Shown here: positions 32,118-44,282 of the stretch, one piece after another
Layout: every line of letters starts with the position of its first letter
How positions within the stretch are numbered: position 1 is the stretch's first letter
NCBI GenBank assembly: GCA_000467715.1
Contig: AJFK01000044.1
Coordinates: 1 to 61,350, forward strand
From: Hysterium pulicare CBS 123377
Lineage: Eukaryota; Ascomycota; Dothideomycetes; Hysteriales; Hysteriaceae
DNA: 61,350 nucleotides
Direction: 5' to 3'
Position numbers and translations under genes: made by a program
Notes under the pieces: generated by a model
Told to the model about the DNA's origin: nothing
Seen by the model: the letters and a program-made list of their open reading frames with translations, nothing else
Database searches by the model: none

Positions 32118-33503
32118 TTACGCGCTGTATGAACTGACGTAGTACTGTGAACGCTTGCGGTCAGGCATACTCTCTAACTTCGGGTTGCGAGAATCAAGTA
32201 ACAAGGGGGAAAGCAGAGCCTCACATACCGTCAACACCGATTCATCCTCGCCATTATCATTCGGCAGGTACACATAGAGAATTAGCGCATGTTCGTGGCA
32301 GAAGCCTAGCAGAGCGTTAGAACAATTGGACGTCGGAGGTTGAATAGAGGTCTCGAAATCGGCCGGCGCCAAACTCTCGATGGCTGTACAAAGAACCTCA
32401 ACTCACATGCGATGACCCTACCACCGAGTCTGCCGACACTCATGACCTTTCCCCAGTCTCTTCCATCTATCCTAACCGTTGCCCATCCCTCTTCGCTGCG
32501 CCCATCTGCACTCCCCAATGCCTTCATTCGGGTACTAGGATGCTCTTGAAGACTTTCTTCTCCCCCAACCATTTGACTGGGGTCCAGTTCGGGATTGCTT
32601 AGATCGGTCCACACCGATGATATGTTCATCGCGTCGGTCCGGATGCTCAATTTGAGGCATCCGTGCATATTCGCCGACATCTCCAACCTTGTCCGTTGAG
32701 ACGAGGCAGACGCAGCAAGACTCGCCTTCGCCCCGACGAGCGCTAATTTATTGAATCGGTCACTGATGCTCTTCAGCTGCATCAATGGTGGAAGTATGAT
32801 GTGTACATCTGGCTCTCGACAATGCGGCTCATGCAAACCAGCCACAGTCTCCGGGGAGAGTACCCTGACTGGTATTTCCTGCGTGACGATTGTCTCGCGC
32901 TCTCGTCCAAATGATGAGTCAAATGTGCTATTATCAAAGCCATCTTCATTATTGGTGCCTGTTGTGGGGAACGCGCCGTACGACGTGCTTGATGATGAGG
33001 TCACGATAGTGAGGGCGAGGAGAGGGGTGTTGTCTCTTTTCGTCAGGCGTATCTGGGCTGAGGTGGCGTTCAGGGCAGACTTCAGAGCTCGATGGAGGGA
33101 GGTAAGAGGAACTTCGAGGTTTATGACGTTATTTGCTGCGGATTGTATATTGTAGGTTTCGAAGATGGTGTCCTACGCGTCGCGGGGCCGGATGAGTACG
33201 AGGGTTGGAGAAGATTGGGAAGGGCTGAGCTCACAATTGACATGACACTACAGCAAGCACTGCTTAGCATTGTTCGGGCCCCGAGGAGGATAACATACTT
33301 ACGCCCATACCTGAGTGCCCTGCTCTGGGATCACGGTGAAGCACGCCTGCTCCTCGCTGAGCTTCACCCATCCTAAAGGTCCCAACGAGTTGAGCGACGC
33401 AGTAAGTTCTGTTCACGATAGTCAGAGCTTGTGTCAATACGACGGAGGGTGTATGCATACTTGTAAAGGTTGTGATGTTCTGGATTGACGCTTTGAAGCG
33501 CAT
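32118..33503 (-). CDS. HUS1: HUS1, 9-1-1 DNA damage checkpoint clamp subunit
   Basis: Nuclear sliding-clamp subunit that, with Rad9 and Rad1, is loaded at damaged DNA to activate the ATR-type checkpoint. Six exons: 33503-33461, 33408-33303, 33247-33235, 33172-32407, 32305-32229 and 32144-32118, giving 343 residues. All phases agree. The start MRFKASIQNITTFTK, then EEQACFTVIPEQGTQVWA, INLEVPLTSLHRALKSA, VHIILPPLMQLKSISD, CFCHEHALILYVYLP and the ending VLTYYVSSYSA follow the Hus1 family from end to end. The third exon is only 13 nt and supplies part of AVMSID, joining QVW to TIFETYNIQ in frame. Skipping it would shift the frame. A 60-residue Ser-rich insertion (about 105-150) is a fungal feature. 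Confidence 0.92.
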
Positions 33504-35669
33504 CCTGGCGAGAGGATCTTGATCGAAAGTGGGATGCGAAGTTTGGGGGAATGTGGGGTGTTGACGCTAAAACTTCAGGAGGCTTCATGCTTCTCACATC
33601 ATGTCCTGTTTCAGGGCAACACAATTCTTATTGAATATCTCCGAAATCTTTTGGATTGTTCTCCGATCATGGTGGACTTCTAATAGGACCTGGACAGGAC
33701 GTCATACCGTGTTTAATTCCCTACCTTTCTGTAGCATTGGAGCAGATGGACGACATGAATTATGAATCGGGATATTGTGCTCGACTCCACCATCTCCGTT
33801 GCCATCAGTCTACAGAGATCATTTGGGCTTTGGGAAAGACTTAAAAGTAAGTTGGCGTCCCCGAATGTATCCAGAGGATGTCATGTTGAGTTCTTCCATT
33901 CTGGTAGGCTTAGGAAAAGATTAACGTTGGAATTGCTGGAATTTAGAAATTCATTTATATATAGAGGCTATCCTCTATGGATCTGGATAAAGGAAACTGG
34001 ATGACACCCGTTCGACGCTGTGGGCTCACCTCCTTGTGGTCTGCTGTCCACCACCCTCCCACACTCCCATCCATGTCCTGTGTATGGCCCTGTGTATCTA
34101 CTCCTTCTGGAAATAATCTGTAATTCGACGCTGTTTTGAGAAATCGATAGGCTTTGGAAGCTTCCACCGAACGAGAAACACCCTGATGTTTCCCTCCAAC
34201 GATAGGATACGCAGGGTATTGCCTGCCTCCCTTCCGAATACGCGATCATATTCCTGGATACCAGCCATATTATCTGCCCAGTATCAGAATCACCTTCATC
34301 GTATGGCCAAGTTCTATGGATGGGGTTTGGAACGCACTGCAGTCAATGTGTATCATCTTGGTCCTCATTACGGGGTCGTACGTCACCCACTGCCTGTCAT
34401 TAGTGAACCGTTCTAAACAAGCAATACTGCCCGGAACTTACAGTCGTCGGCTCCATCTTGGAATTGTTTGTCTCAGGATGCTGAAGAAGATTTGTTCAGG
34501 AATGTTCTGCTTCTTGATGTGTGGAACTGAATGGGTATGATGGTGGTGGAATGTTTGTGTGGGTGAGGGGTTGACTAAAGGGTGGAGCGTTTGGTGAAGA
34601 ACAAGCGGTTGCCACAACATAGAGAGATGAGTGCACCTCACTTCAATCGATACATACCTCCTCCCAAGAGCCAAGACGGCACGCTAACATGGGCCGGACA
34701 CAGGATCTTCCAACGTGACGCTCCAGTACTGCTGACATCCAGCACCCTTAAATACCTTCAACGACGGCCACGGTGCAACCTCTCCCGCAGATGCAAAGCA
34801 CATCGTCTTTCTATTTGCTCGGCAATCCCAGAGTACCAAGACCAAGGCCCAGGTCAATACCTCAGGGATCCAGGCGCTGAGGTGCTGCCAGCAGAGGAGG
34901 AGACGTCCTAGGCCTGCAGCAACGTGAGTGACACCATCTTAGAATACGATGTGGGTGAGGTCTTGAACAAGTTGATACAACCATGCGCTTGCAGATACCC
35001 AGAACTTCGAGCTTTAGACAACCGGCCGCAATGCGATACTGGTGGAGCAGATCGGCATCTGACCGCCGCTTTCATATCCGATCCGCAGGACATATCTCCT
35101 CAGGTGGTCAGAAGAGGTCTTCTGCTGTAGGTAGTATTCATGTCGGGCCGCACTAATAGCTGCTTTCTGCATAGGTATCCGTCACCACTGCGGATTGTGC
35201 CAAGCGAGCATTGCTCTTGACTCCTATTACTACCCACGTCCCATGGCTGGGCGATTCAACTCTGGCAACCAGCTGCTGGCCGTCGGCTTCTCGTGAGCCC
35301 TCGATATTGGGGCCAAGGATGTCTTTAGTCGATCTCCCCTCATTTTTGAGCCCTATGCATTATTAGGCAGCGTACCAACCCCGGGGACCGTATACATACA
35401 GATGATATGTCCCTATTCGTCCACGGAAATTCGAGGCCAAGTTCAGGTAGAAGACTGGCCTATCCGCGGGCACCGTCACCGATAACAACAAGTATCCGAC
35501 GGGTTTCTGCCATTCTGTCAGGGTTTCTTTTGAAAGAGGAGAAACTGTCGGGGGCCATTACTCAAATGCAGCAGAGTATAGACGGGTTCCTCGTAGCACC
35601 GCATAAAGAATCCGCAAGGTCATCCTACCATTTGGATTTCTATCTTTCACACATAATCGGTCGCCTGTC
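33504..35669. other. 2.2 kb without a supported gene
   Basis: Upstream of HUS1 and downstream of the 35670-36460 gene. Short frames on both strands show no domain and no consistent splice pattern. Confidence 0.4.
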
Positions 35670-36460
35670 CTAGGCGAAGGCATTCGTTTCGTTTATAGCT
35701 GCAGCCAACTATCAGTCTCGTACAAGAGGTGTGGATCTCTAGAGCTTCCCTAACTTACCCTCGGTCTGATAATATGCGGAATCGAAATCGCCTAGGATAG
35801 CGCGTTTCAGTTCCTCTGGAGAGCATCGTATGTAACTGTCAAGCGCAGCTGCCAACATTCCTCGGGTTGAAAATTGTAATAGTTGATAATCACGTCCACT
35901 CGGCGGGCCCGAGGGCTAAAAGGGGAAAGACCTTCACATTTACTATCTATAACCTACTCGATACCAAGCGTCCTCATCCGAAATGCACCAACACCTGCAA
36001 CACCGCTCCGGGACATCCAGCAGCAGAGCCACGCATAACCCGAAAGTATATGAGTACCACCTTCGGATTCCGACTGTCTCCGTATCTTGATCTCGGACAG
36101 TCCATATTTTCGCATATCATCTTCCAACACGCCCAGTATACCTCTTTTCTTGCCAAGCGTTCCTGGCGTTGGAAGCGACGAGGCCAAAGGGTGCAAACCA
36201 AAGTCTGCGGATCCTCCGTCAAGAACTACTTGTGACCAATGGCGGCTAGTAAGAGCGACAGGAGTAGTGGTATTGTCATCATGGCTAGAAGCGACAGCAC
36301 TTTCACCCTGACCGGACGATTGTTGCTGACCAGACTGAGTCTTGCCAGACTTGCCATCGGACTGAGTATCCTCCTGGTATTCAGGGTCGGCGTCACTCCT
36401 GTCGGCACTCTTGGGTGATTTCTTGTTGGTGCGCTTCTTGCTGGCTTTTGGGGGCGCCAT
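35670..36460 (-). CDS. Hypothetical nuclear-like protein, splicing uncertain
   Basis: Family not recognised. From the ATG at 36460 the first exon encodes a Lys-rich, low-complexity N-terminus (MAPPKASKKRTNKKSPKS) and then LEDDMRKYGLSEIKIRRQ. Farther on, a stretch around 35870-35760 reads MLAAALDSYIRCSPEELKR and ILGDFDSAYYQTE, ends in a canonical gtaagt donor and joins through a cag acceptor to a short last exon ending at 35670. How the two coding-like parts connect is unclear: no single intron has both good sites and the right phase, and a different frame of the middle piece also stays open. The ATG lies 4 nt after the stop of the PSP1-like gene on the same strand. Confidence 0.4.
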
Positions 36461-36464
36461 GTCG

Positions 36465-37297
36465 TCAAAACATTCTTCGCCTCTTTATCACTTTCATCGC
36501 AACCGAAATCTGCTCATCAGCGGCCTGGGACTTGTACTTCTTCGCATCTTCAAGACTGACATCACAGTGGGTGACTTGACCAAGGTGGCAGCCACGGTCA
36601 CTTTCAGTGATGACCAAATCTCCGACACGAATCTCCAACCCAGTATTTTCGTGTAGGGAGTAGATATCAGCGCGGGAACACCTGAAGGCCACATCAAAGA
36701 GACGACGTCCTGGTCGGGCGATGACATTTTGGAGCTGATAAGGATTCGTAACTGCGTGACTCGTGTCAATCGGCTTCGGCTCGATAGAGGGGTCTGGATG
36801 AGCCGTGGAAATGGTATAGGCGTTGTAAGTCTTCGAGGCCGGTTCAATCCTTCTCTCTGCACTCCTCCTTTCCATCGTAGTTTATTGTCATTGCGGACGC
36901 GCTGGGAACGCCAGTCTGTGGTATGCTGAAAAAACCCAGGAGAGACCGGCCCGCAAGGGGCGCAAGCAGACCATCGAGCAAGCTACCAGATCCCAGAGGA
37001 GCCAAATTACATGCGAAGGTTGTTGAATGCATACGTGAAATCAGGGCCATAGGCGCCTGGTGTGGCCGGGTAGTTGTACGAGCCGCCATCGGAGGCAGCT
37101 GCTGTGTACGCATTGCCGTAGCCGCCAGAAGTGGTGGCCGTGTACGCGTTACCATAGCCGCCTGATGTGGTGGCGGGGTAGTATGATGTGCTAGGATATG
37201 TAGTCGGAGGGTGGTATCCGCCGCCGTAGTTCAACGGAGTTCCGGCTGCACTCACGGCTGGCCGGCAATGGTGGGTCATCTCTTTCTGTCTTTGCAA
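36465..37297 (-). CDS. Truncated-looking PSP1 C-terminal-domain protein
   Basis: The second exon encodes FRCSRADIYSLHENTGLEIR, then VGDLVITESDRGCHLGQV and THCDVSLEDAKKYKSQ. This matches the PSP1 C-terminal domain, a conserved fungal domain of poorly known, RNA-related function. In full-length homologues this domain continues for roughly another 100 residues (through an EILDAEFQ-type segment to a C-terminus near an IWMSA motif); here it stops after KVIKRRRMF. The first exon carries a Tyr/Gly-rich N-terminus with two 12-residue tandem units. A plausible intron joins about 37023 to 36855 (gtaatt donor, gaaag acceptor), which restores frame. Typical relatives are several hundred residues longer, so this is probably a degenerate paralogue or a pseudogene. 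Confidence 0.5.
37104..37175 (-). repeat. Tandem 36-bp repeat, two units, coding
   Basis: Units 37104-37139 and 37140-37175 differ at a few positions and encode a repeated Thr-Ser-Gly-Gly-Tyr-Gly-Asn-Ala-Tyr-Thr-Ala-Thr type segment in the PSP1-like gene. Confidence 0.6.
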
Positions 37298-40200
37298 TGT
37301 TGTGAGCCAACAATGTTGAACTCTGAGAGGGAGCTCTTATAACCTCCCCTCTCTTTCCTATGCCATCGATACAAGTATGTCGTAGTTTCACGTCATTGCG
37401 GACAAACGGGGCCCGTAAATGTCAAGGAAGCCGTCCGGATATTTCTTGATCTCTTCACTATCTTGGCTCTTTGCCCCGTTCTATCTGTTTGACCCTTCAT
37501 ATTAGTTGGTCTGATCATGATTGAAACCGCACAGTCTTCATATTGGGGAGTTGATCATACCGTCACGATGGCGCCCTCATGGTCAAGGGTTGGAGACTCG
37601 GAAAGTTGAAAGCGTAAAGCTGTCGAGTAGCCATACTACCAGCCTTGCTGGCCATCGTACATGCGTCTCTTGCTCTAGCTACAACCTCAAAGAGGTTGCA
37701 TTGCCCGGGCGACACCACGAGGAGGTGCAAGAGTCCGGCTTCGCCAGCCCTTATGCGCGGATATACCGGAAACAACTGTCTTCACTCATCCTGGACGGAT
37801 TCTTTTGGTGGTGCTGGCGCTAGTATGGTGACTGCGCCGTCAATCCGCATAAGGGTACCCTTCTGCTTTCGATATTACATGCAGCAAAGGTAGCATGTCT
37901 TGGTGATTGGTGCTGTGGAATATATTCCAGAATCTCGAGGTACCTCCCAAGACTTATATCTTCAAAACCCGGCCGATTGTTTTCTCCAAGGAGTCGTAAA
38001 TGCCGAAGTGTATAGGATCTGCACGACGATCTCGTAGTGCGTTTGGTTTCTATTCGAGCCGAAGGACCAGGGGGTAGGAAGGTAAGACTCACACCTGCTG
38101 TAGGGTTAGCATGCTTCTCAAGCTCACGTCCATCCTTGATCCAGACCTGTGTGCCATAGAGGACACTGCTCAAATCCTGGCGTTAGATTTGTGAAGGTAA
38201 AAGCTTTATAGGATGATGCCGGTCGGAAAAGTAGTAAGTATACATGTCGTGACGGGATGACTGTTTGTAAGTGATCTTACTCGATCCTGCTCCCCTAGAA
38301 GAACTGTTTTAAGCGATTCGGAAGCTGCGAGACTGACAATCAGCTTAGTGTATACAAAATGATAAGCCTGATTGTCACTTATCGCACCTCGATCCCGAAT
38401 GCTCTGCCGGAAGGGAAGCTTTTACTGCTCACAGCGTATGCCTTGCTGTTGCTGCTCCTGCCGAGGCCTTTGCTCGTTTCGCCAGATATTGTGTACTCAA
38501 AACCTGGGTAGGTTTCAGTCGATTCAACAGGTATTGGCGCTGGTTGCTTATTCGCTTCTGCCTTTAAAGCCGATGAATCCTATTAGCTGCTTGTCTAGAT
38601 GACTCTAGCCCTGTTGACCTCATTGTCAGCACTTGTTTTGTGAGTAGGAGCAGCCGCCTTGTGTTTTCACTGCCATAACGGACCTTGAAGACTCGATTAA
38701 GCTCAAGTCGCTGGTCGGGTCAGTCAAGGTCAGTCGAGGAATCTAACTTACCATCAGGCTAGTAGGACATTTGGCACCCATGGCTCGAACCGAAATTGAC
38801 CGACTCCTGGCGTCTGCCTTACTCTCACCAGAGTCAGATTTGTAAGATCGCAAGAGCAGTGGGAGTCTCAGACTTTGTGCGGGTTGCAAAGCCTCTGGTC
38901 GTCTGCCAGATATGTCCAGGCAAGGGGCGGAAGCAGACCTCCGCTCGGAAGAGTAACGCCCCATTGCGACTGGCGTTTCGCAAAGCAAGCTGATCAGAAA
39001 ATGTCCTCAGCTTCTCAAGAGAGGGATGCAATGAGTCGTGGCTGTTGCAGGTGTTGCAAAATCGAGCGCCCAAAGTCGGAGGAGGTGAAAGTTTTCGAGG
39101 GCCTCCTTTGTTTGCAGCTTGGTGTAGTGAATTGCTGCAAACCTACGACTCTTCTATTCTTTCGCTGTGAATATCTCACAGCGATAGAGGACGAAAGGCG
39201 ATGGCAGATCGAAGATGGTGGAAGATGTTGATGGGGAGGAGAGTCGAGGTTCGAAGGGCGGCGGCCGAGCAGACCTAGAGTGAGGCACCCCTCGAGAGTG
39301 ATCATATGAGGCGAGTATCACAACAACGAAGTTGATGCAATCTGCTCAAGATTACGGGAGGAATGGCTCCCAAAGCTGCAAAGGTTATGCATGATGGTAG
39401 CCTCCATGGCCGCGCTCTCGCTCATTCATATCAAAGCAGCAACTAACGAATGGGGGAGAGACACAACCGATTCAATTTACGGTTTGCATGCTCTTTGCAT
39501 TTATCAGAAAACCTTTTCCTGCTTCCTGCTTGCCATGAGATAAAACTATACTAATTGTACACTGTCAGAGGCATTTGCAGCATGGGATAATCGATGCAGT
39601 GCCATACGAACATTACAAAGTGCCACCAAGCTGCCAAACGCTTTGACATCTGTCAACAGACATAATCACCATGTCAACTGCCAAGAATCCAGCCCTTTCG
39701 CCACAAGGCCGCCTATAAAGTCTTGAATTTCGCCTACCTTCTGCCTCTCTTTTCCTTTCTTTCCGCCCAGGCACCGCCCTTCTCAGCCCGACAACAAAAA
39801 CTGGAAGAGGGAAGCACACCTCACTCCATCGGGAGTTGATGGCCGTGCTCCTAGCTGGGTCATCCCGTCGCGAGTAGCATACACTCACTGTACCTCACTC
39901 TCTTGGTAAGTTTCATCTCACCCTCTTGCATTCCAATCCCGCAACAACAGGGTCATGGCAATGATGACCTTCCCACGTGGAAGCAGATACTTGGTACGAT
40001 ACCCAGGAACTGCCCTGCATGGCCACCGTTGACTTGCCTCTGGTTTTCAATCAGTGATAGCCGGGGTAATGTTGGCGGGAAGGTGTGTGGGTGTCAGACC
40101 TGTGGTCTCTATGAACCATAGCAATACACTACTAGTCTGAGCCACTCGAACAATTTTTTTTTTTTGCCTTGCACAGTCTTTGGAGCATTGGGTCGCTAAT

Positions 40201-41226
40201 GGTGACTGCTTTCCAGGGCTAGCAAGTCGAAAACACCATATGCACTTCAGAGCTCGTCTGTGTCGCTGCCACGCATAAGCACCTCCGGTGTGTTAAAGTC
40301 TCAGTCTATTTGATTTTGCAAAATCTAAGATGTCTCAGTGCCGAAATAGTCCTCCTCTCGTCTCCCTTCAACGAAAACCCCATCCAGCTTAACACTTAGC
40401 CTTCTCACAGAAGTTCCTGGATAGGAGACGAGACCGAACACCGAGCTACTGGCTATAAGTGCCGCAAACAAATCTCAAACACAAAGCCGCCAATTGTCAT
40501 CTTTCAGCGATAAAATTCGAAGGATCTTCTGTTGCAACTTCTCCTCAAGCCTACAATAAGACACACGTTCCCGGAATACGGACAACTGATCAGTCACGCG
40601 GCGATCTGATTCCCTGACAACGACGGCCCGGCACATCAGTCTCGCCAACACCTCTGTTGCTTGAATTTTTGGACAACTCATGCCTCATGCCACTATATTC
40701 TATCGGTGGAGATCAATGCAACAAATCGCTATGACTACACCGCTTGGAATTACTCTTGGAATAACCGCGGAATCCTCTAGACCGAAGCTGAAGAGACGCC
40801 TACGAACTGAAGCTCGTAGGATAGTAGAAAGGGAAAATTCTGCTACATCTAGTGGCTCTATACAGTGACCGCACTCTACGAAACATTATGCAGTTTCTAC
40901 AATATAAGAAAAAGTTCAAGTTAGAGTGATAGTATCATGCAAGCCGCCATTCAGGATGACCGAAGCAGTCCAATACATATGCGGGTATACTCTTGATACC
41001 CGGCAACGAGTTATGGCACGATTCAAGTGACACAGAATCAAGATGAAGAGCTCAATGCTGAACGTGATTAGTTTATCAGGTAATGTTGCAGAGTTGTAGA
41101 ACGTTAGCTGCTGAACGAATCAAATCGCATCTGTTAACTTGCTTTAACCATTCCATACTCCGCACTGAAAACTAAGGTCTATCAAGGCATTGCACATGTC
41201 TTGTATATAGTACCTCCTCTTCCCTC
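37298..41226. other. 3.9 kb without a supported gene
   Basis: Scattered short frames on both strands, with isolated canonical splice-like sites (for instance gtaagt at about 38750 on the minus strand), but no assembled coding unit and no domain. A run of about 13 T lies at 40156-40168. Perhaps decayed coding sequence or regulatory DNA. Confidence 0.4.
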
Positions 41227-44200
41227 TCACCACTCCAGTCGCACGTCAACCCAACGCTCTCGTCTTCTAAGGCCACAGAAATACTCTGATCCGTCCGATT
41301 CGTCGTCAGACCCGGGAGACTCTTCGTTGAGGCTGACGGAATAACCCTTCATAGTCCAGTCATCATTTCGCAGCAGCATTGCCCCCCAAGATCCAGTCTT
41401 CATCATCGCGTCCATCACCGACTTCGAGAACCAAAATGTGACACCAGCGGCGCAGTTCAGCTCCTCCCAATCAACAAACTCAAACACGGTAATAATGACA
41501 ATCCCCTCGTCTCTGAGTCTTTCGAGTCCGGTCTTACGGGTAGAAGGTCTATGATCGAGCAGCACATCACGAAGGAAAGGTTTCTTCCGTGTAATGTCGA
41601 TACTGCAACGCTTCGCAAGATCAAGATTGACGAGCGCAATAAAATAGTGAGGAGTCCCGTCCATGCCCTCTTCTGGCAGATCATTCCAGTCTATGTGGTA
41701 GCGATAGATATCGTCAATTGCTATGAGAGGTTGGGTCGTTGTGAAACCAAAGGGAATAACAGGTGCCCAGATGGATGCTTGGCACCGGAGTTCAGGCGCA
41801 AATGGAAGGATCGACATGTCCATTGCCTGGTTTGCTGCTGGATCATCATCCAGTGGGCGAGGACATGAACGCGGTGGGCGGGCTTTTGTGGTGATGCGAC
41901 CAGAAAGGAGGGATGTGAGCATTGGAGAGATCCAATGAGCCGGATAACCTATCTCATGTAAGTGTATCAAAAGACGGAAAATGAACGTCATGTTCAAGGT
42001 CTGCCAGACTAGGGTCTTTTGTTGCTTCCAGTCGCGGGGAAAGGGGATACCGATGTTGAGGAACATGTCGTAGAACCAGCTTTCGAATTCGTTCTTTTTT
42101 AGAAGTTTCTCAAAAGCGAGCTTTGTTTTGTCCTGTTGGCGCCAATAGTAGTACTTGTGGACATCATATTCTAGGTCTTTGTCTGGGATAAAGGTTTTGT
42201 CTATTTGTATGCAGTTGGTCACGGCGGTGATGAATCCGTTCTCCTTGGGACGCCCAATGTGTTGCTTGAAATAACGATCTAGCCTTTTACTTCTCTCGTA
42301 TGCACCAAATTCCATCATGATATTGAATGTGATGGCCGAGGACAACTCCCCTCTGCTGGCGCGGGCACCATACATCAGAGCAGGAAGGGGCCCCCCAATG
42401 TAGTCACTAACGAATCTTGATGAGCTTTGTGATCCATACAGGACTTGCTGAGAAAACTTACGGGATGTTACTGAGATGAATGCGGTCGTATTTCGAGGGC
42501 AGTTCGCGAACATCTTTGTCGCCTAGCTCTTTCGTTTGCCGATGAGAGAAGGATCCCAGGCGATGCAATGCGTCCATCTGCTCGAAGACATCCGAAATGG
42601 TGAGCTCGATAGACAAATTCTTTTTGAGATTTCCGAGGGCATCCGCGTATGCGCCAAACGTAATGACTGCCCAGTCATAGAGCTGCTTTGGCTCCTTGGG
42701 AACTTCGTGCTTTAGGAATGCCGTTGGAAGAGTCTGAAATGGGTCCCAATGACAAGTCGGGGCAACCGGGCCCCAAGTCTGAAACGCTATCTGATATCCG
42801 TTCGCCTCCATTCCTGCCACGAGGTCCTCGAAGTTTACTATTGAAAGGTTCGGTTGCCATTCTTTATCGATGTGTTTTATAAGGTCCGAGATGGGTCCCT
42901 CAGGACCGTTGGCAAGAGCGTTTCCCAGATTTCGAGCATGTTCAGCAAGCTTCTCGTCGCGCTTCGAAAGTAGCGAAGGCGGTGGAAGAAGGACGGCTGT
43001 TCTTGCCCACAGTTTTCTTTCTTCCAGAATTTCTTCGGGAATCGCGTAACTGGGCTCACGTTCCTCCCAGTCAGTCTTCACTATCATTTCTCTGACATAT
43101 TTGGTAGACCATATGCCGCTTGGTGGCTTTTGCCACTCCCGCAGAACCTCGATGATAGCAGCTGCGTCCCTCCTGTAAACATATAGCCAGGGCGGCATTT
43201 TCATATAACCTGTAATCATACGAATCGCGAAAGTAATATATCGCTGAAACAATTGATAGGCGTATTTTGGCATGATGACACTGAATGATACATAGAAAAG
43301 GGTCGAGATAAGAAGGTGTTTTGCCTCCTCCGAATCGTCCTCATGATCTCCAAAACCCGGAGACTCCGGAATGTCGCCCAAAATGAGCAGCACAACAAAG
43401 AGGCGGGCAATTATCATCGGCTTAATATCGCTGCAAGTGAAATGTAGCTTTCGATGCCGGTAGTACTTTTCCAGAACCCTTTGCTTTTCCGCAGCTGACG
43501 ATTTGTTCGAGGCTTCGACTCGACTCATGAAGGTCTCAGGAGCAAGCAAAGTCGAGAAAAGGTTACGCGCATCGCCGATTCCACCGAAAAGAACAGATAT
43601 GGGCTCTTCTATATTAGACTTATAATAGAACATGTCAGTATCTACTTGCATGTTAGTAGCGATATCATGTCCAAAATTCGGAGCCATGAATGCTGCACGC
43701 CTGGATATCGGCATTAGTAGTGCAGCCAAGGACAACTAGAGCTTGGGAAGGGAATACATGGACGGCAGGTTTCTAGGTAAAACCTTAATGATTCTTTTCC
43801 AATGCTCCTTCAATTGTTGTGTGGTCAATTGACTGGCTTGGGCAATGCTACATTTCTGCAGCGTATGGAACTCCGGAATATCAGACGGTGTTCGACTCAT
43901 AGTCTCTTGGAATATATCCCATTTCCTGAGGTACAAGGAGCACTTTGCGATCCTTAAGCCCAGTCTGGATTTCCTTGGATCTTCTTCTAAATTGCATAAG
44001 ATCATGGACCTTGCTGCATATTCCATCGCTAGCATGTACCTTCCGAGCTCGAAGTAAGCGGCACTGAGATTGGAGAGTGGCCGCAGGTCCTTCGGGGCGG
44101 CATCGCTAGCTTTCTTGTAGAAGTTTACAGCTAAAATGGATAAGGTCAAAGTGAGACTTCTTTGCTAGAGTGACAATACCTTCAGAAATTCTACCGGCTT

Positions 44201-44282
44201 TATAAAGCGCATTGCCTTCCTCGCGAAGAGCCGCTGAATTGGCTTCTGAGGATTTCGACCGTATCGGGAGCTCTGGAGCCAT
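41227..44282 (-). CDS. TPR and DUF4470 domain protein
   Basis: Large fungal protein of unknown biochemical role, 964 residues in four exons: 44282-44180, 44130-43758, 43700-42462 and 42406-41227 (introns 49, 57 and 55 nt, all phase-consistent). The N-terminal 150 residues contain tetratricopeptide repeats (EEGNALYKAGRISEAVNFYK, then LSNLSAAYFELGRYMLAMEY), a protein-interaction platform. Then comes the DUF4470 region with FGHDIATNM and ISVLFGGIGDARNLFSTLL, the same module found at the N-terminus of dynein-assembly factor DNAAF3. The third intron rejoins IHLSNIPDYIGG, a conserved block, which confirms the splice. The C-terminal 390 residues are conserved-looking but unnamed. Related fungal proteins often carry MYND fingers; none is visible here. 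Confidence 0.8.

Noticed and set aside
36835-36855. tRNA B-box-like ggttcaatcc
   Set aside because: It is one base short of the consensus, lies in coding sequence of the PSP1-like gene, and no cloverleaf can be drawn around it.
38743-39305. Possible gene on either strand around 39 kb
   Set aside because: Several frames of 65-118 codons overlap, with isolated splice-like sites, but none assemble into a coherent protein.
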